A stretch of DNA of 64,000 bases, from positions 243,025,447 through 243,089,446 of the forward strand of contig CM077158.1 of the NCBI GenBank assembly GCA_039583875.1, read 5' to 3'. This DNA is from Platanthera guangdongensis. Taxonomy: Eukaryota > Streptophyta > Magnoliopsida > Asparagales > Orchidaceae. How positions within the stretch are numbered: the first letter of the stretch is position 1; each line of letters starts with the position of its first letter. The notes below the pieces were generated by a model. The model was not told the DNA's origin. It ran no database searches and was given only the letters and a program-made list of their open reading frames with translations. This document shows, in pieces, positions 1-9,897 of this stretch. Position numbers and translations under genes: made by a program.

Positions 1-1050
1 TTTGGAGTTGTTCTCAGAGCCCATAAAACCGAGTGGAGCTGCTCTGCCCAATTGCCTTTCAAGTTGGTGACTTTCTTCTTCATGAGGTTAATGATCAACT
101 TGTTGGCGGCTTCAACTTGTCCATTGCTGCGAGGATGATGCATAGAGGCGAATCGAAGATCCGTCCCCAGCTACTTGCAGAAGTCCTCTAACTCCAAGCT
201 GGCGAACTGCGGCCCATTGTCGGTGACGATGGCGAGAGGAATCCCTAACCTGCATGCAATTTCTCCCCAAATGAAGTTCTTTACAATTTGGGACGTGGTC
301 TTGGCCAGAGCCTTTGTCTTGATCCATTTGGAGAAGTAATCGATCATGACGAGGATGAACTTCCTCTGTTCGCTGGCCTGAGGAAAAAGGGCTGATTAAG
401 TCCATTCCCCAGATGACGAAGGGTCATGGAGCAGTGATCGAGCGAAGGTGCTGAGCTGGCTGTAGTTGAAGAGGCGTGAAGAGCTGACATTGGAGACACT
501 TTTTGGAGAAGGCTTCTGCATCCTTCCGAATGGTGGGCCAGAAATATTCATGCCTTATAATTCTTTGTTCCAGAGTGCGAGCCCCTGAATGACTGTCGCA
601 CTCTCCTGAGTGAATCTCCTCCAAGATACGAGGTACTTCCATTTCTGACAGGCACCGAGCCAGAGGACCTGAGATGGTCTTCCGATAGAGCTCCCCTTCT
701 TGAAGCAAATAGTAGACGGCTTTGTAGCGGAACTTTCTTTGACCCCCCTCGCTGGCAGGAATCTGACCCGTTGTCAGGAAAGAAACAAACGGATCCCTCC
801 AGGAAGCTCTCTGCTCGATCTCCGTCATCTCTCCTTCCTCGATGGACGGTCGGAAAAGTTCAGTCACGGTCCCCCCAGCCCGGGGACTGTACTTGGCAAG
901 GTAGTCAGCTTCTGAGTTATATTCTCGGGGTACGTGCTCGACGAAGAAAAATTGAAACCCCCCAATCAGACCTTTCACCTTGATCAAGTACCGCTGCAAA
1001 ATCGGATCGTTCACCTCGAACTCGCCTCTGATCTTGGACGGGACTACCAT
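1..1050 (-). pseudogene. pol: Gypsy A integrase (partial, runs off left edge)
   Basis: From 1050 leftwards the frame finishes the second RNase H (VEHVPREYNSEADYLAK) and enters the integrase HHCC zinc-binding region (SGARTLEQRIIRHEYFWPT with CLQCQLF). A TGA at 424-426, probably a former TGG, is followed by WGMDLISPF, the usual start of the catalytic core. Near 390, within a run of T on the coding strand, the frame shifts; the remaining core in the new frame carries the catalytic D residues (MIDYFSKW, TDNGPQF) and the E within NGQVEAANK. The chain continues beyond position 1. In the live family this enzyme inserts the cDNA into the host genome. Confidence 0.85.
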
Positions 1051-1979
1051 CGAGTCGGTGAAGGCTCTGATATCTCAGATTTCTAACTCCTTGGCGAGAC
1101 GCAAGCCGGCTACCATGGATTCGTACTCCGCCTGATTGTTGGTAACTGGGAAGAGGATCTCGACTGCTTGCATGATCCTGGTTCCCTGAGGGCTTACGAG
1201 CATGACTCCGGCTCCCACGGAATATCTACCTGAAGCCCCATCCACGAACATCTTCCAGGACATTGTGCTAGAAGAGCCTTCCTCTCCTTCTACCTCGACC
1301 GAGAAGTCGGCAAGGAAATCTGCCACCGCATGCGCCTTAATTGTCACCCTTGGAGAGTAAGAAATATCGAACTCGCTAAACTCTACCGCCCACTTTGCCA
1401 ACTTGCCTGAATGCTCCACTCCATCCAGGATACTCTGTAGAGGGCAATCGGAGACGACCCTGATGGAGTGAGCTTGAAAATATGGACGGAGCCTACGAGC
1501 CGAAACCACCAACGCAAACACTAGCTTCTCCAAAATAGGGTATCTCGCTTCCGCCTGCCGCAACACTCTACTAACATAATAGACAAGGAGCTGCCTCTTG
1601 TCTTCCTCCCAGACCAACACCGAGCTAACTGCTTCCGCCCCGACTCCCAGATAGAGAAAGAGATCTTCATTACCTCGCGGGCCTTGGAGGACAGGAGCTT
1701 GGGTTAGCTCTTGCTTGAGCTTTCCGAAGGCCTCCTCACACTCCGCCGTCCACTCAAACTTTTGATTCCCCCGAAGAGTATTGAAGAACGGAGAGCACTT
1801 CTCCCCTGCCTTGGACAAGAAACGGCTGAGGTCTGCCAATCTTCCAGTCAACCTTTAAACTTCCTTGGGATCCCTTGGTGACGTCATCTCCAGAATGGCC
1901 TTCACCTTGTCTGGATTAGGTTCCACCCCCCTGGGAGTGAGGAGGTGACCTAGAAACTTCCCTCTTCCTGCACCGAAGA
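1051..1979 (-). pseudogene. pol: Gypsy A reverse transcriptase end and RNase H domains
   Basis: The segment next to 1979 reads GKFLGHLLTPRGVEPNPDK, the conserved stretch after the Gypsy RT palm. It is followed by the RNase H linker (FEWTAECEEAFGKLKQ) and RNase H 1 (LYLGVGAEAVSSVLV, PLQSIL), then a second RNase H-like domain near 1270-1075 (MFVDGAS, TNNQAEYESMVAGL). A TAA at 1855-1857 and a TGA at 1075-1077 interrupt an otherwise continuous frame. Both can be explained by one C-to-T change (CAA to TAA, CGA to TGA); the ancestral codons are inferred from family alignments. Not translatable as a whole today. Confidence 0.88.
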
Positions 1980-1984
1980 CGCAC
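1980..1984. repeat. Target site duplication CGCAC, left of Copia 1
   Basis: CGCAC lies immediately before the LTR start and is repeated at 15057-15061 immediately after the distal LTR. Five bases is the expected duplication for Copia integrase. Joining the two flanks restores the Gypsy pol reading across the insertion point. Confidence 0.95.
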
Positions 1985-2129
1985 TGTTGGGTACATTGGT
2001 CAAATGTACCTGATTTGAAGAAGCCTCACCTAACTCAATGATATACATCAGAATGTATTTGATGTTTGTTTGAGTTACTTGTGCAGGTTAGATATACACT
2101 GGACTGAAGCTGAAAATTTCTAAGTCCAT

Positions 2130-2983
2130 GTGTCGACACCCAGAGGCACAGTGTCGACACTTGAGAAAGCTTGTGTCGACACCCAGACATGCAGTGTCGA
2201 CACTTGGAGTCATTGTGTCGACACCTGGGAAGAAGTGTCGACACCAGTCAGAAAGTGTCGACACTTGGAGCTGTGTCGACACTCAGTGTAGAAGGATGCA
2301 GAAAAGCTGTGTCGACACTTGGCGGAAGTGTCGACACCTAGAAGAGCTGAGTCAACATCAGTAAGTGTCGACACTTGGAGTTGTGTCGACACTCAGCATA
2401 ATTCTGCAGAGACTAAGTACAAGTGTCGACACTCAACACTATGTGTCGACACTTAATCAGCAGAGTCAACATATGAAGAATGTGTCGACACTCAGCACAA
2501 TGTGTCGACCCACACTCAAAGAAGTCAACACTTGAAGAATGTGTCGACACTCAGCACAATGAGTCGACACATAACCAGAAGACTCAACACTAGAAGAAAG
2601 TGTCGACACAAGGAGATGTGTCGACACTTAGCAAAGAACAGAAAAGTTGTAAAATATTCTAAGTACAAGTGTCGACACTAAAGGAATGTGTCGACACTCA
2701 GCTGAAGAATCAAGAATGAAGACTTGTGTCGACACCAAGAAGCAGTGTCGACACTTGACAGTTTCTACACATGAAGATGTGTCGACACAAAGGAGATGTG
2801 TCGACACTTAGAAGAATACAGATAAAGAATGAAGTACAAGTACTTGTGTCGACACTCAATTTCAGTGTCGACACATGCAGAAGAATCTGTGTCGAGACAT
2901 ACAAGGAATTGTGTCGACACCTTGTAGACTTGTGTCGACACTTACACAACATGTGTCGACACTTGGTCTATAAGTGTCGACAC
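2130..2983. repeat. GTGTCGACAC palindrome array in 5' LTR
   Basis: I count 30 perfect copies of the 10-bp palindrome GTGTCGACAC between 2130 and 2983. Starts include 2130, 2151, 2173, 2194, 2215, 2235, 2255, 2273, 2309, 2328, 2365 and 2383. Neighbours are typically 18-22 bp apart, about two turns of B-DNA; longer steps (36-37 bp) are about two units and some contain a decayed copy such as GAGTCAACAT. The DNA between copies is not conserved, so this is an array of sites and not a satellite with a fixed monomer. It lies 157 bp upstream of the TATA box. Confidence 0.95.
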
Positions 2984-3107
2984 TTAAGAACAGAAAGTCT
3001 CGACACTAACTGACAGTTAGAGAATTTCAAGAAGTGACTGGTTGACATGACAGCTGCCAATCCAGCCGGTCTACAGCAACTGTCAGAGAAGTCAAAAGTC
3101 TGTTATA

Positions 3108-3124
3108 AACCGGATCATCCGGTT
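3108..3124. promoter_or_regulatory. Inverted repeat upstream of LTR TATA box
   Basis: AACCGGAT and ATCCGGTT form a perfect 8-bp inverted repeat with a one-base spacer, 15 bp before the TATA box. The same feature is kept in the 3' LTR. It may be a dimeric factor site; no factor can be named from sequence. Confidence 0.5.
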
Positions 3125-3139
3125 ACCATAAAGGAAGCC

Positions 3140-3147
3140 TATAAATA
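3140..3147 (+). promoter_or_regulatory. LTR TATA box (5' LTR)
   Basis: TATAAATA within CCTATAAATAGGC, in the expected place between the U3 palindrome array and the downstream leader. Transcription probably starts about 30 bp downstream. The identical box in the other LTR is at 14146-14153, and the ORF2 promoter at 9792 uses the same octamer. Confidence 0.75.
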
Positions 3148-4057
3148 GGCACCCAAAGTTTACAGAATAAGGTGGTTAAGTGGTTAAGTTGTTCACAATC
3201 ATTACTTGTTGTGAGAACAATTGAAGTGGTTGATCAGATTAAATCAAGAAGTGATACATAGAGGATCAACACAAGAAGATCAGGCATTCCAACTGCAGAT
3301 CTAAGTAGTTGGAGAGAGAGAGCTCCAACCAAGGATTCAGTCTTTGGAACTAAGGCTGAGAAGAAGAATTCAGAGTCATCTGGATTTCAAGAAGCAGAGA
3401 TCAAGGATCAACTGCAGAAGATTCAGACTAATTCAGTTCTACTCAAGAAGCTTTGAAGAAAGCTAAGTCAGTTTGGATCAAGCTGAGTTCTTCCAAGAAC
3501 TATTCAAGAAACTCTCAACTCCTCTCATCCTTTCTGAGTTGTAGAGTTAGCATTTGTAATTTCTATTTTAAACTTGTAAGATCCATTGGATCTGAGTGAT
3601 TGTAAGCCTATTTTATAAAGGCTGAGGGTAGGGCTTGGTGCCTGAGTGTAGGAGTTGAAGAACTCTGAGTGTAGGCCTTTAATTGGCTGAGTGTAAGCCT
3701 TGATTGACTGAGTGTAGGCCTGGGTGGCTGAGTGTAGGCCTTTTGGCTGAGTGTAAGGCTTTGGGCCTGAGGTAGGAACCTTGTTGGGTTCTGAGCTAGT
3801 GGAGAAGTTTGGCCGAATCTAGTACACTGCTAGATAGGCGAAAGGGGAAAGTGAATGTACCCAAAGATTGGGGAACCACTATAAAATTAGTGTGTCTTCT
3901 GTGCTGTGCTGTGAATTGAATGCTTAATTTCTGTATTTGCTGTTAGCTGTAGTAATCAGTGAAAAACTGTTGTGCTGCCAAACAAAAGTCAAAAAAGGTT
4001 TAGGTCACCTATTCACCCCCCCCCCCCTCTAGGTGTTTAGGTACCATATCTTTCAAG

Positions 4058-4070
4058 TGGTATCAGAGGC
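4058..4070 (+). other. Copia 1 primer binding site (initiator tRNA-Met)
   Basis: TGGTATCAGAGGC begins two bases after the LTR end. It matches the complement of the plant initiator tRNA-Met 3' end (usual site TGGTATCAGAGC), the standard primer for minus-strand cDNA in Copia elements. Confidence 0.9.
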
Positions 4071-4168
4071 AGGTTCCTCAAAATCAGGACTAACTGTCTG
4101 AGGAGATCCAGTTTGGCAGATTCAGTATAAGTCAGGAAACAGGAAACAGTTTCAAGAAAATCAAGAAC

Positions 4169-6208
4169 ATGGGTTCTTCAGAGAATCATAAGGAGTTGGG
4201 TTCAATGAAACTACCTATATGCAGAAAAGAGATCTTTGGGATCTGGAAAGAGAGGGTTAGGCTTTTTATGGAAGCCTCTGACCCTAGGATATACATCACA
4301 GTCAAAGAAGGGCCATATGTGCCCATGAAGATTTCAGTATTTGATGCAAATCAGAGGACTCCAAAGGATTTCTCTGAAATGACCAAGGATGAGATTGTCT
4401 TAGCAACCATGGACAAAAGAGCACAGAATATAATAGTTAGTGTAATTGATGATGCCACCTTCCAGAACCTTATTCACTGTAAAACTGCAAAAGAAATGTG
4501 GGACACCCTCATTGTCTATATGGAAGGTTCTGAAGAAGTAAGGCAAGATAGGAAGTCCTTGCTTAATCAAGAATATGAGAGCTTTAGGCAAGGAAGAGGA
4601 GATAGCATCACTGAATGCTACAAGAAATTTTATAGAATTGTAAATGAACTCATGTCATATGGAAGAGAGTTCACAAACTATGAGTTGAATGATAAATTCT
4701 TAAGGTCCCTCACCAAAGACTGGGACACCAAGATCTGTGCCATCAGAGAAATGGCAAAGTTGGGAGAAATTCCTCCTCCCACACTTTTTGGCAAGTTGTT
4801 ATCTTATGAGATGCAATTATCAGTGAGAAAAGAAGAAGAAAAGTCAACAAGGACTGAATACAGAGAAAAGACTGTTGCCTTTAAGCCAGATGTACTCAGA
4901 AAAAGCAGGACCAAGTCATCAACTTCTCCTCCTGAGGTAGTTGAATCAGAATCTGAAGAGTCAGAAAGTACAAAATCTACAAGCAGTGAAAGTGATGAAG
5001 ACTTTGCTGCATTCACCAGACATTTTCAGAAGTTCCTTAAGAAGAAACAGTGGAGGTCTAGACCTTCATCTTCCAAAGGGAAAGAGGTTCAGTATCAGGA
5101 AAAGAAGCCTTCAAAGAAGGACAAGAAAAGGACCAAGACTAGTAAGGCAACTGGATCCAAGATAATTTGTTACTGCTGCAATAGACAGGGCCATGTTATT
5201 GCAGACTGTCCTGAAAGAAGGAAAGAATCCAGTGACAAAAAGAAAACACACTTCAAAGGAAAGAAGGAGAAGTCCTTTGTTGCAAAGAATGAGAAGACTC
5301 TTTCAGATATGTCTTCTTCAGACACTGAGACAGATGCTGAAGCCTATATTGGGCTATTTGCTGAAGAAGAAGAAGAGTTTATGCAGATCATGGAATCTAT
5401 CTATGAGCAAGAAGACTGTCAAAGCCAAGGACTGATGGCTTTGACTGAAAGTACCAAAAACCTGGAGCAGCCAGGACCCAGTCAGGTACAAGGTTTAACT
5501 CAAAGTTCTGATTTCAGTTCTAGTTCAGAGTCAGATTATTCTTCATCAAGTGATGAGAATATATCTGAGTCTGAGGGAGATATTCATCAACTCCTAGATG
5601 AATATCAAGTACTATTGCAAGCCTATAAGAAAAGCAAGACCCTAGCCAAAAATTTGGCCAAGGAAATTGCTGATCTCAAAGCAGCTGCAATAGATTATGA
5701 GAAGAATTATGATCAAAAACTTAATGAGGTAGCCAGGCTGAAACATATTACAGTGATTCAGATGGGAACTATTACATTTAAAAATGATCAAATTAAGAAA
5801 CTGGAGATTAATCTTCAGAAGGAGAAAGAGCTAGTAGCTAGGTTTTCAAAACCTAAATCAGTGCTACCCTTGATTGATGATTTTGTTCATCATAAAGGAA
5901 AGACTGGACTGGGTTTTGTTAATCCAGCTAGGACTGTTCAGGATCAGTCCAAGTCCAAGGGCAAAGCCCCAACATTCAACAAGACTGCTGTAGTTAAGAC
6001 AGCTAAGTCAGAACCTAAGCAAAGGTACAACAAATTTGAATGTTGGTGCTGTGGCAAGGTTGGCCACTTTGCTTTGGATTGTTGGCACAATGCCAGTGCC
6101 AAGTTGTGTAGCAAGTTACCTGTTGGAAAGACAGCAGGTAGCTATGTCAAATTGCAAACTAACAATCACCAAGGACCCAAGTTTACTTTGGGTTCTAAGG
6201 TTCATTAA
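4169..6208 (+). CDS. gag: Copia 1 Gag capsid-nucleocapsid protein
   Basis: Intact 679-residue Gag, long for a Copia element and consistent with Sireviruses. The N-terminal ~230 residues match the plant Copia gag capsid domain (IWKERVRLFM, AKEMWDTL, LTKDWDTK). Two CCHC zinc knuckles bind RNA: CYCCNRQGHVIADC near residue 334 and CWCCGKVGHFALDC near residue 625. Between them lie serine/acidic stretches and a predicted coiled coil around residues 470-570. The ATG at 4169 lies about 100 bp after the primer site. The frame ends at TAA 6206-6208; protease continues in the same frame just beyond. The DNA around the stop (pyrimidine-rich, then TTTTGCAG at 6213-6220) resembles a plant 3' splice site. 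Confidence 0.92.
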   Translation: MGSSENHKELGSMKLPICRKEIFGIWKERVRLFMEASDPRIYITVKEGPYVPMKISVFDANQRTPKDFSEMTKDEIVLATMDKRAQNIIVSVIDDATFQNLIHCKTAKEMWDTLIVYMEGSEEVRQDRKSLLNQEYESFRQGRGDSITECYKKFYRIVNELMSYGREFTNYELNDKFLRSLTKDWDTKICAIREMAKLGEIPPPTLFGKLLSYEMQLSVRKEEEKSTRTEYREKTVAFKPDVLRKSRTKSSTSPPEVVESESEESESTKSTSSESDEDFAAFTRHFQKFLKKKQWRSRPSSSKGKEVQYQEKKPSKKDKKRTKTSKATGSKIICYCCNRQGHVIADCPERRKESSDKKKTHFKGKKEKSFVAKNEKTLSDMSSSDTETDAEAYIGLFAEEEEEFMQIMESIYEQEDCQSQGLMALTESTKNLEQPGPSQVQGLTQSSDFSSSSESDYSSSSDENISESEGDIHQLLDEYQVLLQAYKKSKTLAKNLAKEIADLKAAAIDYEKNYDQKLNEVARLKHITVIQMGTITFKNDQIKKLEINLQKEKELVARFSKPKSVLPLIDDFVHHKGKTGLGFVNPARTVQDQSKSKGKAPTFNKTAVVKTAKSEPKQRYNKFECWCCGKVGHFALDCWHNASAKLCSKLPVGKTAGSYVKLQTNNHQGPKFTLGSKVH

Positions 6209-6700
6209 TTTGTTTTGCAGGAGAATCCAAGTGGCCATACCCCTACATGGTACCTGGATAGTGGATGTTCCAGACACATGACTGGAACTAGGGGACTACT
6301 GAAGGACTACATCCCAATCAAAAATGGTCCAAAGGTGACCTTTGGTGGTTCTGAAAAAGGAATCATCAAAGGGTTTGGTAACATTTCTTCTAACCTTGTT
6401 ACCATTACTCAAGTGGCTTATGTTAAAGGTTTGAAACACAACCTCATTAGTATAAGTCAATTAAGTGATGTAGGGTATGACATCTCATTTGTTAAAAATG
6501 GTTGTCATATCAAGAGGTCAAGTGATCAAGAGATCATTTTGACTGGATATAGAAAGAGAAATGTCTACTGCTTAGACATTATGGTTGAGAACAATTGTTC
6601 TCCAGTCTGTCTTGTAGCTGATGAGACAGTCTCTCAATGTGTCAAATGGCACAAGAGGCTTGCTCATCTTAATTACAAGACTATTGGACAAACTCTTTAG
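6209..6700 (+). pseudogene. pol: Copia 1 protease and pre-integrase segment
   Basis: In frame with gag but behind its stop codon. WYLDSGCSRHMTG carries the aspartic protease DSG active site (near 6258). The pre-integrase motif WHKRLAHLNY, with zinc-binding histidines, follows near 6645. The frame closes at TAG 6698-6700. The rest of the integrase is in the next frame, so a one-base insertion near 6689-6693 (within CAAAC) is the likely break. Confidence 0.87.
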
Positions 6701-8090
6701 TAAAGAGTTAGTGAGGAATGGTCCTCAAGTTAAGTGTGTCAAAGATGGCATTTGCTCAGCTTGTCAAAAGGGCAAGCAGACTAAATCCACCTTTAGAAGC
6801 TTAGTCAACAAAGATGCTGTGAGGTGTTTATACCTCTTGCATATGGATCTATTTGGTCCAATGCCAGTTCACAGCTTAGGTAGGAAGGTCTACACCTTTG
6901 TAGTTGTTGATGACTACTCAAGGTTTTCCTGGGTGTTCTTCTTAAAGCAGAAATCTGAAACACCTAGTGTCTTCTATAGTTTTGTTAAGCAAATTCAGAA
7001 TGAATTGAACTGTACAGTGGTCAAAATTAGAAGTGACCATGGTACTGAGTTTCAGTCTGAAAGCATGACAAAGCTGTGTGAAGACTATGGGATATTTCAA
7101 GAATTCTCTTCACCTAGAACACCTCAGCAAAATGGCATTGCTGAAAGGAAAAATAGGACCTTGATAGAGGCTGGTAGAACCCTATTAAGTGATTCATCAC
7201 TGCCAGAATATTTCTGGGCTGAAGCAGTTAACACTGCATGCCATGTGATAAATAGGGCTACCATCACTAAAAGGTTAAACAAGACCCCCTATGAAGTAGT
7301 GAAAGGCAGGAAACCAAATCTGTCCTATTTTAGGATCTTTGGTTGTAAATGCTTCATACTTAACAATGGGAAGTCTTACTTAACTAAGTTTGCTGCCAAG
7401 TCCCAAGAGGGAGTGTTTGTTGGGTACAGCAATAATAGTAAGGCTTATAGAGTCTACAACTTGACTACACAAGTTGTAGAGGAGTCTGTGCATGTAGTTT
7501 TTGATGAGACACTTCTTATTAACAATGAGTTGTCTAGTAGTGTGTGCAGCCCCACAGGTCTTTCTAAGAAGATGGACAAGCTAACCATGGAAGATGTACC
7601 TGCTGCAAGACAGCAAGTAGAAGAAGATGGCTTATGTCCAGGGGGAGAACTACATGTACCAGGAGCTGAAGAAGTTCAAGGAATTCAGCATGATGAAGAT
7701 GCTGAAGAAGTACAACCAGAAGTAAGGATGCCTCCAGCCAACAGGCATCTAAGAGATCATCCAGTGGAGCTGATCATTGGAGATCCAAGACAAGGTGTTC
7801 AGACAAGGAGCAGAAATCAGAATGCTGCAGTATATTCAAGTTTTCTGTCTCAAATAGAACCAAAGAAATTTGAAGAAGCAATACAAGATCCACAGTGGAC
7901 TGAAGCTATGCAGGAAGAGCTAAACCAGTTCAAGAGGTGCAAGGTTTGGGACTTAGTTCCTAAGCCTAAAGATCACAATGTGATAGGAACAAAGTGGATC
8001 TACAGAAACAAGTTAGATGAACAAGGAGTCATCATTAAGAATAAGGCAAGACTGGTTGCAAAAGGATATAGGACAAGAAGAAGGTATTGA
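6695..8090 (+). pseudogene. pol: Copia 1 integrase
   Basis: After the frame change this stretch supplies the zinc-binding cysteines (CSACQKGK near 6755) and the catalytic core with HMDLFGPM (first D), RSDHGTEF (second D) and NGIAERKNR (catalytic E). Downstream is the Copia C-terminal motif (EGVFVGYS), then an acidic linker, then the start of RT (KKFEEAIQDPQWTEAM and GTKWIYRNK). It ends at TGA 8088-8090 because of a second one-base shift around 8070-8076, after which RT continues in the third frame. In a live copy it would insert cDNA with a 5-bp stagger, as CGCAC shows. Confidence 0.9.
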
Positions 8091-9384
8091 TTTTGATCAA
8101 ACCTTTGCTCCAGTAGCCAGACTGGAAGCCATAAGGATGTTCTTGGCCTATGCAACCTACCAAGGATTCAAAGTATACCAAATGGATGTGAAGTCAGCAT
8201 TCCTTAATGGTAATTTAAAAGAAGAAGTATATGTGGAGCAGCCTTCAGGTTTTGTTGATTCTACTCTTCCACATTATGTCTATAGACTTAGGAAAGCATT
8301 GTATGGGTTAAAGCAAGCTCCTAGAGCTTGGTATGAAACCCTATCTAGTTTCCTCATTGAGAACAAGTTCACAAGGGGGAAAATAGATAAGACTCTATTC
8401 CTTAGGGAATCTAGAGGCAAAGTAATACTTGTCCAAATATATGTAGATGACATTATATTTGGGTCTACTGAAAGTAGCCTTTGCAAAAAGTTTGCAAAGC
8501 TTATGCAAAGTCAATTTGAAATGAGTAGTATGGGAGAACTGAAGTTTTTCTTGGGTCTCCAAGTTAAACAGACTGAAAGTGGCTTGTCCATATGTCAGTC
8601 AAAGTTCACCCTAGAACTCATAAGGAAATATGGTATGGATTCCTCCAGTACCATGAAGACTCCTATGGGGTCAAGTATGTCTCTAAGCAAGGATGATGCA
8701 GGGAAACCTGTGGATGAAACCTTGTATAGAGGGATAGTTGGCTCCCTACTATACTTGACTGCAAGTAGGCCTGACATTATGTATGCTACATGTGTTTGTG
8801 CCAGGTATCAAGCCTGCCCCAAAGAATCTCACTTGACTGCAGTCAAGAGAATCTTGAGATATCTAAAGGGCACACCTTATCTAGGCCTCTGGTACCCTAG
8901 GAATGGAGATTTTGATCTAACAGGCTATTCAGATGCAGACTTTGCAGGATGCAAAGAAGATAGAAAAAGCACAACTGGATCCTGTCAATTCCTAGGTGGA
9001 AGACTCATTTCATGGAGTAGTAAGAAGCAAACCAGTGTGGCCATCTCCACAGCTGAATCAGAATATGTAGCTGCAGGAAGTTGCTGTGCTCAACTTCTGT
9101 GGATTCAACATCAGCTAGAAGACTATGGATGTCAGGTAAGTAGAACTCCACTTTATTGTGATTCTACAAGTGCTATTTCCATAGCTAATAACCCTGTATC
9201 ACATAGTAGAACTAAACATATTGAGATAAAATATCACTTTCTTAGGGAGCATGTAGAAAGAAATGATATTGCACTTGAATATGTTAAAACAGATAATCAG
9301 ATAGCTGATATGTTTACTAAGCCCTTAGAAGAAGCTAAGTTTAATAGGTTCAAAATTGAACTAGGTATGATAAATTTAGACTAA
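8077..9384 (+). pseudogene. pol: Copia 1 reverse transcriptase and RNase H
   Basis: Open from about 8077 to TAA 9382-9384. RT motifs in order: [33 protein letters not shown] and the catalytic YVDDIIFG near 8440. RNase H follows with [15 protein letters not shown] and CDSTSAIS, then the terminal [15 protein letters not shown] and ADMFTKPL blocks. All key acidic residues are present. It is called a pseudogene only because it cannot be reached in frame from gag without passing one stop and two frameshifts; the domain itself looks undamaged, which fits the element's youth. Confidence 0.9.
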
Positions 9385-9416
9385 GTATACAGAACAAAAA
9401 TTGGCTAAGTAAAAAG

Positions 9417-9746
9417 GTGTCGACACATAGACAAGTCTATGTCGACACAGAATAGTAAGTGTCGACACTTCAGGAAAATGGTGTCGACACATCTAGGAAG
9501 TTAGTGTCGACACTTCAGAATGTTAGTGTCGACACATGTCGAGTAGGTGTCGACACATCCAATAAAGTGTCGACACTTAAGTTTTACTCAGAATTTTTCT
9601 AAGTAAAGTCTCGACACATGTCGAGTATAGTGGTGTCGACACTTAACCAAGTGTCGACACATAAAATCTGTTGACTAAATTTGTGTCGACACATGAGTGT
9701 CGAGACATTATAAGTCAGTGTCGACACTTATTGACAGTGTCGACAC
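9417..9746. repeat. Second GTGTCGACAC array, upstream of ORF2
   Basis: Twelve perfect copies start at 9417, 9459, 9481, 9504, 9526, 9547, 9567, 9633, 9651, 9683, 9718 and 9737. Near-copies lie between (GTCTCGACAC at 9608, GTGTCGAGAC at 9697) and downstream (9818, 9853). Most neighbours are 18-23 bp apart, as in the LTR. The array begins just after the pol stop and ends 45 bp before a TATA box, so it occupies the position of an enhancer for ORF2. Confidence 0.93.
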
Positions 9747-9791
9747 ATCATTAGAAATTCATCCCGCCTGTTCGTCTTCAAACAAGAAAGG

Positions 9792-9799
9792 TATAAATA
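9792..9799 (+). promoter_or_regulatory. Probable internal promoter TATA box for ORF2
   Basis: TATAAATA within GTATAAATAGGG, the same octamer as the LTR TATA box. It lies 45 bp after the palindrome array and 106 bp before the ORF2 ATG. That layout supports a separate ORF2 transcript. No transcript data were available. Confidence 0.6.
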
Positions 9800-9897
9800 G
9801 GGTTCTGTCTTTGTTTGTCGACACGCTTTCAAAGTTTCGAGACCTAAACTCTTGTGTCGACATTTCTCTCATCTCAAGACTAAATCTTCAAACCCTA

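Larger units (their letters stand above)
1..1979 (-). mobile_element. Ty3/Gypsy (Tat-like) copy A, distal pol portion
   Basis: This is the downstream half of a minus-strand Gypsy pol; the upstream half resumes at 15062 after the inserted Copia element. Reading leftwards, one frame (1979 to about 395) carries the end of reverse transcriptase, a first RNase H, a second RNase H-like domain and the integrase zinc-binding region, and the integrase core follows to position 1. Two RNase H domains in a row, the second with an FVDGAS motif and a downstream NNQAEYE motif, are typical of the Tat lineage of plant Gypsy elements. The 3' LTR lies outside the window. It is decayed: stop codons at 1855-1857, 1075-1077 and 424-426, and a frame change near 390. 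Confidence 0.9.
1985..4055 (+). repeat. Copia 1 5' LTR (2071 bp)
   Basis: Begins TGTTGGGTAC and ends ATATCTTTCA, matching 12991-15056 base for base except about ten substitutions and a longer poly-C run near 4017-4027. U3 holds the palindrome array (2130-2983) and a TATA box at 3140. The transcribed part contains imperfect repeats of GGCTGAGTGTAGGCCT between about 3590 and 3780. The first 26 bases contain a perfect inverted repeat (GGTACATT 1990-1997, AATGTACC 2003-2010). Confidence 0.97.

Noticed and set aside
2130..2990. Regular palindromic repeats as a possible CRISPR array
   Set aside because: The repeat is only 10 bp, the spacers are ~10 bp, there are no cas genes, and the array lies in plant LTRs in three places.
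2035..3013. Small reading frames on both strands in the LTR with CRHL, VSTL and VDTS repeats
   Set aside because: They are translations of the GTGTCGACAC array in different frames; the palindrome gives open frames on both strands by chance.
9697..9897. Upstream extension of ORF2 to 9697
   Set aside because: It starts at a non-ATG codon and translates the palindrome array; the ATG at 9898 has a good plant context and follows the TATA box.
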